Origin: Deltaproteobacteria bacterium
Lineage (GTDB): Bacteria > Myxococcota > Myxococcia > Myxococcales > 40CM-4-68-19
NCBI GenBank assembly: GCA_005879315.1
Contig: VBLC01000033.1
Span: 62,001 to 126,000 of the forward strand
DNA: 64,000 nt
Reading direction: 5' to 3'
Below are positions 58,674 to 64,000 of this stretch, piece by piece. How positions within the stretch are numbered: position 1 is the stretch's first letter; every line of letters starts with the position of its first letter. The translations under genes and the position numbers were made by a program. The notes beneath the pieces were generated by a model. The model worked only from the letters and a program-made list of their open reading frames with translations. It was not told the origin of the DNA and did not search any database.

Positions 58674-58687
58674 GTTTGTACCCAAAC
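58674..58687. promoter_or_regulatory. Inverted repeat at the marR start
   Basis: GTTTG-TACC-CAAAC, a perfect 5-bp inverted repeat with 4-base spacer, begins two bases upstream of the marR ATG where a ribosome site would be. This is the place and size expected of a MarR operator that blocks transcription or translation start; binding is not shown. Confidence 0.4.
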
Positions 58688-58716
58688 GATTTCACGGCCG
58701 CCGCCGCCGCGCAACC

Positions 58717-59292
58717 CTACTTGATCAGCCGCGAGAGCTCCTTGAACTCGGCCGAGTCGGAAGTGCCGAGCAGATCGAAGAGGACCGTCTCGGTGCTGGT
58801 CAACGTCGCCCCGGCTTTTTCGCAAAGGCGCAACCCCACGGCGCGATTCTCTTCACTGCGGGAGATGACCGCATCCTGGGCGACGAAGACTGCGAAGTCC
58901 CCGCGCAACAGATCGCGCACCGTCTGGAAGACGCAGACGTGCGCTTCCATCCCCGCGACGATGGCCTGGTGGCGGCCGGTCCCGATGATCTTGCCGGCGG
59001 CGAGCTGCGAGGCGCCGCAGGAGAACTCCATCTTCTGCAGGGGCGGGTCGGGAAGGAGCTCGCGCAGCTGCGCCACGGTCGGCCCGAGGCCCTTGGGATA
59101 CTGCTCGGTGGCGATCACCGGCAGCCCCAACCGCGTCGCAGCGCGGATCAGGACCTCGGCGTTCTTCTTCAACATCGCCCGCCGCTCGGCGGGCATGGCC
59201 TCGATGAGCTTCTCCTGGACGTCGATGACGAGCAGGAAGGCATCGGCGCGATCGAGCGCGAGCGCGCGCTGGTCGGCCTCGTCAGATGGCAT
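58717..59292 (-). CDS. Isochorismatase-family cysteine hydrolase
   Basis: A 191-residue YcaC/isochorismatase-like hydrolase. The triad is visible: Asp in LLVIDVQEKLIEAM, Lys in ATEQYPKGLG and Cys in VAGMEAHVCVFQTVRDLL. Members hydrolyse amides or vinyl ethers, and the exact substrate cannot be read from sequence. Its 5' end overlaps the 3' end of the ThDP enzyme gene by 11 bases, so they are probably co-expressed. Confidence 0.9.
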   Translation of the reverse strand: MPSDEADQRALALDRADAFLLVIDVQEKLIEAMPAERRAMLKKNAEVLIRAATRLGLPVIATEQYPKGLGPTVAQLRELLPDPPLQKMEFSCGASQLAAGKIIGTGRHQAIVAGMEAHVCVFQTVRDLLRGDFAVFVAQDAVISRSEENRAVGLRLCEKAGATLTSTETVLFDLLGTSDSAEFKELSRLIK

Positions 59293-60928
59293 AGCCCTGC
59301 GCGCCGCTCGCGGCCGGAGCCTCGGGGTCGAGCATGACGTTGACGCAGGCGACGGTGCCCGAGGCGACGGCGCGCTCGAGGGCGGGCCGGATCTGCTCCG
59401 GCTCGGTGACGTGCTCGCCGTATCCGCCGAAAGCCTCGACGACCTTGTCGTAGCGGGTCGGCGCAAGCAGCGTGGCGGGGCTCTTCTCCGGACCATGGAA
59501 CTGGAGCTGCGGCAGCCTGATCTGTCCCCAGGAAGCGTCGTTCCCGACCACGCAGATCATCGGCAGCTTGAAGCGGAGCGCGGTTTCGTAGTCCATCCCG
59601 TTGAACCCGAAGGAGCCGTCGCCCTGGACGACGAAGACCGGCCGATCGGGATGGAGGAGCTTCGCCGCGATGGCGAACGGCGCGCCCACGCCGAGACAGC
59701 CCAGCGGACCGGGGTCGAGCCAGCGCCCCGGCCGTCGCAGCTGGATCACTTTCGCCGCGATGGCCACCCAGTTGCCGCCGTCGGCCACGAAAGTGCTGTC
59801 GCCGGCAACGCGCGCGACTTGGTCGAGCTCCTTCGCCAGCCGGAAGTGGTGGATGGGCACCTGGTCCGACTGCTCGTAGGTCGCCTGCTTCGCCGCCTTG
59901 GCCAGCTCGCGCTCGCGGAGCTGGCGCAGCCAGGCGGCCGTCTGCGCCTTTCCCGAGATCGCGGCGGTGATCTGCTGCAGGACGCTGCGCGAATCGCCCA
60001 GGATGCCGATGTCCACGGCGCGGTTGCGGCCGATCTCGGCGGGGTCGGAGTCAATTTGTACAATTTTCGCGCTCTCGCCGATCCCCGCGCCATATCCCAG
60101 GCGGAAGTCGAGCGGGGTGCCGGCGATGAGGACCAGGTCCGCCTCGGCCAGCGCCTCCTTGCGGGTCTGGCTGAAGAAGAGCGGATGATCGGCGGGCAGG
60201 CAGCCGCGGCCGGCGCCATTCAAGTACACGGGCGCGCCCAGGCGTTCGGCGAAGGCGGCCAGCTGGGTGGAGGCGTCGTCCCACCAGATCGAGCTGCCGG
60301 CGACGACCGCGGGTCGCTCGGCGCGCGAGAGCAGCGCCGCCGCGCGATCGACGTAGCCAGGATCGCCCGGCTGCCGCGCCTGCGTGCGATAGCCGGTGGG
60401 CAGTCGCACCTCCTCGTCGTCGACGCCGTTGGAGAGGACATCCCAGGGCACCTCGAGGAAGACCGGCCCCGGCCGGCCCGTCAGCATGGTCCGGAATGCC
60501 TTGGCCATGTACGTCGGCACGCGCTCCGGCGAGGGAATGCGGTCCGACCATTTGCTGATGCGGGTGAAGAGATCGACCTGCTCCATCTCCTGCAGCGATC
60601 CCTTGCCGGCGTTGAACGTGGGCGCCGCCCCGCCGAGGAGCAAGACGGGGCTGGCCGCGGCGAAGGCGTTGGCGACGCCGGTCAGGGCATCGGTCACGCC
60701 TGGGCCGGCGGTGACTGCCGCAACGCCGATGCCGCGGGTGAGCCGTGCGGTCGCGTCGGCGGCGTGCACCGCGGCCTGCTCGTGGCGGGTGTCGATGACG
60801 GCGATTCCTTCCTCGACGCAGGCGGCGTAGATGGGCGCGATGTGCAGACCCGAGAGGGTGAAGATGTGCCGGACGCCCTCGGCCTTGAGCATGCGCGCGA
60901 GGAGCTGCGCGCCGGTCGAAGTGCCCAT
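59282..60928 (-). CDS. ThDP-dependent acetolactate synthase-like enzyme
   Basis: A 548-residue three-domain ThDP enzyme. The activating Glu is in DTRHEQAAVHAADATARLTR, followed by VTAGPGVTDALTGVANAF; the ThDP site is VVQGDGSFGFNGMDYETALR ending at VVGNDASWG. It resembles acetolactate synthase large subunits and 2-hydroxyacyl-CoA lyases; no small regulatory subunit is adjacent, so it is unlikely to be the biosynthetic AHAS. ATG overlaps the lipoprotein stop. A 15-mer shared with lhr is in the AT-rich codons near 60052-60066. Confidence 0.88.
   Translation of the reverse strand: MGTSTGAQLLARMLKAEGVRHIFTLSGLHIAPIYAACVEEGIAVIDTRHEQAAVHAADATARLTRGIGVAAVTAGPGVTDALTGVANAFAAASPVLLLGGAAPTFNAGKGSLQEMEQVDLFTRISKWSDRIPSPERVPTYMAKAFRTMLTGRPGPVFLEVPWDVLSNGVDDEEVRLPTGYRTQARQPGDPGYVDRAAALLSRAERPAVVAGSSIWWDDASTQLAAFAERLGAPVYLNGAGRGCLPADHPLFFSQTRKEALAEADLVLIAGTPLDFRLGYGAGIGESAKIVQIDSDPAEIGRNRAVDIGILGDSRSVLQQITAAISGKAQTAAWLRQLRERELAKAAKQATYEQSDQVPIHHFRLAKELDQVARVAGDSTFVADGGNWVAIAAKVIQLRRPGRWLDPGPLGCLGVGAPFAIAAKLLHPDRPVFVVQGDGSFGFNGMDYETALRFKLPMICVVGNDASWGQIRLPQLQFHGPEKSPATLLAPTRYDKVVEAFGGYGEHVTEPEQIRPALERAVASGTVACVNVMLDPEAPAASGAQGYAI
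60052..60066. repeat. AT-rich 15-mer, copy 2, inside the ThDP enzyme gene
   Basis: CAATTTGTACAATTT, identical to 52657-52671. On the gene strand it sits in codons for Lys-Ile-Val-Gln-Ile. Both copies are islands of AT-rich codons within very GC-rich genes. Confidence 0.55.
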
Positions 60929-62199
60929 CACTGCACCACGAGCGTGCCGACGGCGATGGAGCTGGGAGGAGGGGAGCTTGCCGAGCTTCGGATGCTCAAG
61001 AAGGCGCCCGTGCCGTCGAAAACGGTGCCCTTGCCGCTCGTCGAATTGAGAGTGAGCGTGAAGTGAGCGACCTCGGGGGGCGAGACATCTCCGGCTGGGG
61101 CGGTACCGCTGCCCTTGAGGGCGGCGCCGAGCACCAGCGTGTTCTTCAGCGGACCGGTCCCGATCACGATCTTTGCAGCCGGGGTGGTACCGGTGACGAA
61201 CGTGCCGAACGTCGCCGGGCCTCCCAGCGAAACCCTGGCTGCGTCGAGCGGGATGTTGAGAGCGACTCCGCGCAGCGACACCGTCGTGGCCGGCACCAGA
61301 CGGAAGATCATCGAGGTGCAAGGATTCGGGCAGGCATCGGTCACCACGAGTTTGAGCGTCGCCGAGGCGGTCGGCGCCGTATAGACGAGCGTCGTCCCCT
61401 GAGAAGGGTTCACGGTGATGGACAGCGACTTGGTAACGCTAACGCTGCCGATCGCGCCGATCCCTGTCAGCGTATAGGTCACGTTTGCCGCGGGCTCGAC
61501 GGTGGCGGTCTTGAGCGGGCCGTAGTTGGTGGTCGTAGTGCCATCGGAGAGGGACCAGCTGGTGGCGGTCCCGTCCCAGCTGAGAATGACTTTGTCGCCT
61601 TGGTTGATGCTCGTCGATGAGGCATTGAACGTGATCTGCGGCAGTGCGACCACGCGCGCCACCGCCGTCGCCGTCACGCTCGCCGGCGTCGTCCCGGCAG
61701 CGCCCGTCACTGTCATCGTGTACCTCGTCGTCGCCGCGAGCTGCGGCACCACGAGCTGGGAGGCGGCAGTGACGTCGACCGTCGTCGTGCCGTCATAGAT
61801 CTTGATCGAAGTCGCTCGCGCCACGCTCCAGGTCAAGGTCACCTGCCCGTTGGGCGCAACCTGAGAGGGCAAGGCGCTGAAGTAACTGATCTGCGCCGCC
61901 GTGGGCATGGGCTTGACGTTGATCGACACGTCCTTCGAGTCGGCGCCCGCATCGTTCGCCGCGCGCAGGGTGTACACCGTGCTCACGTGCGGCGTGACCG
62001 CGACGGGGCTCGTCGTGACCGTGCCCGGCGTTGGATTGATGGTGAGGCTCGTCGCGCCGGTTACATCGAAGCTCAAGCTGACGGTGTCGCCGTCGGTGAT
62101 GTCGGTCTTGTCCGCGCTGAAGCTGTTGATCTTGGGCGGGCTCTTTTTCGAGCAGGCGGCGCCGGCGAGGAGCGCAGCGATGAAGAGGAACCTCTTCAC
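60928..62199 (-). CDS. Ig-repeat lipoprotein, possibly with a cohesin-like C-terminus
   Basis: A 423-residue exported protein. It has a lipoprotein-like signal (FIAALLAGAACSKK, Cys16) and three Ig-like repeats at about 23-97, 103-185 and 186-264, each with a GDxVxLSW-like core and YTLT strand. The last 155 residues form a different beta-rich domain with a Cys pair (TDACPNPCTSM); its place next to a dockerin-like partner makes a cohesin-like fold worth testing, but similarity is not established. ATG overlaps the upstream gene stop (ATGA). Confidence 0.75.
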   Translation of the reverse strand: MKRFLFIAALLAGAACSKKSPPKINSFSADKTDITDGDTVSLSFDVTGATSLTINPTPGTVTTSPVAVTPHVSTVYTLRAANDAGADSKDVSINVKPMPTAAQISYFSALPSQVAPNGQVTLTWSVARATSIKIYDGTTTVDVTAASQLVVPQLAATTRYTMTVTGAAGTTPASVTATAVARVVALPQITFNASSTSINQGDKVILSWDGTATSWSLSDGTTTTNYGPLKTATVEPAANVTYTLTGIGAIGSVSVTKSLSITVNPSQGTTLVYTAPTASATLKLVVTDACPNPCTSMIFRLVPATTVSLRGVALNIPLDAARVSLGGPATFGTFVTGTTPAAKIVIGTGPLKNTLVLGAALKGSGTAPAGDVSPPEVAHFTLTLNSTSGKGTVFDGTGAFLSIRSSASSPPPSSIAVGTLVVQ

Positions 62200-64000
62200 G
62201 GCTGGCCTCCGAACTTCGCCAGCAGCGCCGTAAGGTCATTGTCGTCGACGAGATTGACGGTGCCGACGAGGTCGGCTTGGTAACGATAGAACGAGCTCGC
62301 CTCGGTGCTCCCGAAAGCGTCGGCGAGATCGATCAGGTCCTGTCCATCGACCACGAGATCGAAGTTGGTGTCCCCGCGGCCTTTGACTCCGGCGGGATCG
62401 TTGGAGGCGTCCGTGGAGATCTCCCAGAAGCCGCGCCCATAGGTGCCGGCCACCAGCCGCTTGCTGGTCGCCGAGATGCAGACGTCGGTCACTTCGACGT
62501 CCGGCAGGCTACTGGCGCCGAAGCGCGTAAAGTTCTGGCCGCCGTCGCTCGACCTGTAGAGCCCGATTTCGGTGCCGACATAGAGCGTGAGCCGATCGTT
62601 GGGATCCACCTTGACGATGCTGACAGGAACGAAGGGCAGCCCGCCTTGTGTCGTCGCCTGTGCGCCCAGCGACGTCCAGCTCAGGCCGCCGTCGATCGTC
62701 TTGTAGAGATGGCCGAAGGACGAGGGCATCGGCGCGACGTTCGTGCCGAGATCGTCGGTGACGCTCATCGACTTGCTGGTGATGTAGTAGATCTGGCCGG
62801 TCTGATCGGTGGGGTCGAGCGCGATGCTGGAGAGCAGGTATGCACCGCAGCCTGGACAATTGGGAACGCTGGTCGGCACCTTCGCTTGCACCGAGACGTT
62901 CCAGTCGGTGCCGCCGTTCGTGGTGACGTAGGCGTACTTGTTGGAAACTGCTCCGTACAGCCCCGACTTGTTGGGATGTGCCGCGACGTTGCGCAACGAG
63001 ATCGTGCCGCCCGTCGGCGTCGTGAACCCAGAGGTGGTGGCCGGCCCTCCCTGCGCAGGGCTGGTCCAGTGCAGCGTGCCGGAGATGTTCGTCCAGGCGT
63101 TGCCGCCCGACGAGCTGTACATCGCCGCCGGCGTGGAGAAGGTCAGAAACGTGTCGGCCGAAGCCGCCTCGTCGCGCGCAATCCGGACGAGGAACGGCGG
63201 TCCGCTGAGCATGCCGGTGGTGAACTTCGTCCAGTTCTGGCCGCCGTCGTTGCTCTGCCAGATGCCCCCTGCCGTCGAGGCGAGGAAGATGTTCGGTACT
63301 CCGCCGCCCGTGACGCCGCCGCTGACCGCGAGGCCGATACCGTCCCCGCCGAGAAGCTGATCGAACGTAGACGGTCCGTGAATGCTGTTGACGTTGCGCA
63401 CGCGCGTGCCGTCGTCCTGCATGCCTCCCGCGATCCAGCCAAGCATCGTCGAAGGCCAGCTGTCCGGCGCGCAGGCGACGTTGTAGACGAGATGCGTGAC
63501 CAGCCCTTCGTTGTGCGCGCTGGTGAAGGTCACGCTTGCGGCGTCGCCGTTGCGGGCGTTGGCGGACGAGAAGATGCCGCCGTCGGAGCCGGCGTAGAAG
63601 GTGCCGTCGATGCCGACGGCGAAGGCGTGAAAGTCGGCGTGGATGTAAGGGCGACTGATGTTCACCGGAACCGGCAGCCAGTCGGACAAGACCGACCAGG
63701 TCACACCGCCGTCGAGGGAGCGGATCATCGCCAGATTGCCTCCGACGAAGACGGCGTCGGCATTCGTCGGATCGACGGTGATGGCCTGGTTGTACCAGGC
63801 CTGCTCGTGCAGCACGTTCAGATCCGTTTGATCGCCGTTGGGGTTCGTGGGCCGGCCCCCAGAGTTGACCCGGAGCGAGATGAAGGAGTTGCCGCCGTCG
63901 TCGCTGCGGTAGACGTCCCGGGTCGCGTTGCCTCCAAACGAGCCGCTGCCCTTGTTGCCGGCGAGGAGGTAGATGCGCGAGGTGTTCACGTCCGAAACGG
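62196..64000 (-). CDS. BNR/VPS10-type repeat protein with dockerin-like C-terminus, 5' truncated by window edge
   Basis: At least 600 residues; the reading frame is open through the right edge and the true start lies outside. Repeated blocks such as YRSDDGGNSF, WQSNDGGQNWTKF, YKTIDGGLSWTSLG and YRSSDGGQNFTRFG are BNR/sialidase-like Asp-box repeats that form a beta-propeller. The C-terminal 60 residues have GDTNFDLVVDGQDLIDLADA, with Ca-ligand spacing like a dockerin repeat, and a weaker second copy (ADLVGTVNLVDDNDL). An extracellular or cell-surface enzyme or binding protein is likely; it is first in the coupled set toward the lipoprotein gene. Confidence 0.8.
   Translation of the reverse strand, partial: VSDVNTSRIYLLAGNKGSGSFGGNATRDVYRSDDGGNSFISLRVNSGGRPTNPNGDQTDLNVLHEQAWYNQAITVDPTNADAVFVGGNLAMIRSLDGGVTWSVLSDWLPVPVNISRPYIHADFHAFAVGIDGTFYAGSDGGIFSSANARNGDAASVTFTSAHNEGLVTHLVYNVACAPDSWPSTMLGWIAGGMQDDGTRVRNVNSIHGPSTFDQLLGGDGIGLAVSGGVTGGGVPNIFLASTAGGIWQSNDGGQNWTKFTTGMLSGPPFLVRIARDEAASADTFLTFSTPAAMYSSSGGNAWTNISGTLHWTSPAQGGPATTSGFTTPTGGTISLRNVAAHPNKSGLYGAVSNKYAYVTTNGGTDWNVSVQAKVPTSVPNCPGCGAYLLSSIALDPTDQTGQIYYITSKSMSVTDDLGTNVAPMPSSFGHLYKTIDGGLSWTSLGAQATTQGGLPFVPVSIVKVDPNDRLTLYVGTEIGLYRSSDGGQNFTRFGASSLPDVEVTDVCISATSKRLVAGTYGRGFWEISTDASNDPAGVKGRGDTNFDLVVDGQDLIDLADAFGSTEASSFYRYQADLVGTVNLVDDNDLTALLAKFGGQP

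Noticed and set aside
58145-61066. A 973-codon frame antisense to marR, the hydrolase and the ThDP enzyme
   Set aside because: No recognisable domain, and the opposite strand has complete known families.

Overview
The window is a gene-dense stretch of chromosome from a very GC-rich bacterium, with strong G/C at third codon positions and frequent GTG and TTG starts. The gene content points to Myxococcota (the former delta-proteobacterial myxobacteria): eukaryote-like Ser/Thr kinases with FHA partners, several ECF sigma factors, an NtrC-type regulator beside a TPR histidine kinase, MutS2, an S46 peptidase and many lipoproteins. This assignment is inferred from content alone. No rRNA, tRNA, CRISPR, insertion sequence or phage gene was seen, and no intergenic gap exceeds 300 bases.

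Layout. 1-2.8 kb: rel, a small lipoprotein gene and ridA with overlapping stops and starts. 2.9-7.1 kb: a Ser/Thr kinase flanked by two double-FHA proteins; all three carry N-terminal zinc ribbons. 7.1-10.4 kb: an ECF sigma factor, a 48-residue peptide gene and mutS2. 10.5-15.7 kb: a four-gene signalling cluster (small His-Asp motif protein, NtrC-like regulator with a Cys-rich receiver, TPR histidine kinase, single receiver) with an unusual make-up; this is the best candidate for a new system. 15.9-20.4 kb: malQ and treY. 20.5-24.1 kb: ECF sigma, zinc-finger anti-sigma and RNase R. 24.1-27.8 kb: a coupled queD-folE-SDR-FAD oxidase operon divergent from ribA.

27.9-36.2 kb: a complete 2-oxoacid dehydrogenase module, lipA-E1beta-E2-E1alpha-lipB, with lpd nearby. 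The lipB product is fused to a NUDIX hydrolase. A GT22 mannosyltransferase lies between. 36.3-45 kb: a DUF1579 protein, two dehydrogenases, an IscA-like protein, thiC coupled to an ABC exporter, and a lipoprotein. 45-57.2 kb: an S46 dipeptidyl peptidase, a membrane sulfatase-fold enzyme, an RpoH-like sigma factor, an Lhr helicase and a CcsA cytochrome c assembly protein. 57.2-64 kb: a DsbA-fold isomerase, a MarR regulator, and a coupled operon (BNR-repeat protein with a dockerin-like tail, Ig-repeat lipoprotein, ThDP enzyme, isochorismatase-like hydrolase) that runs off the right edge.

Short DNA elements worth noting are two related GTGCTCG-rich repeats at convergent gene ends, perfect palindromes between divergent genes (27087-27098 and 57772-57787), an inverted repeat at the marR start, and an identical AT-rich 15-mer inside two unrelated GC-rich genes.
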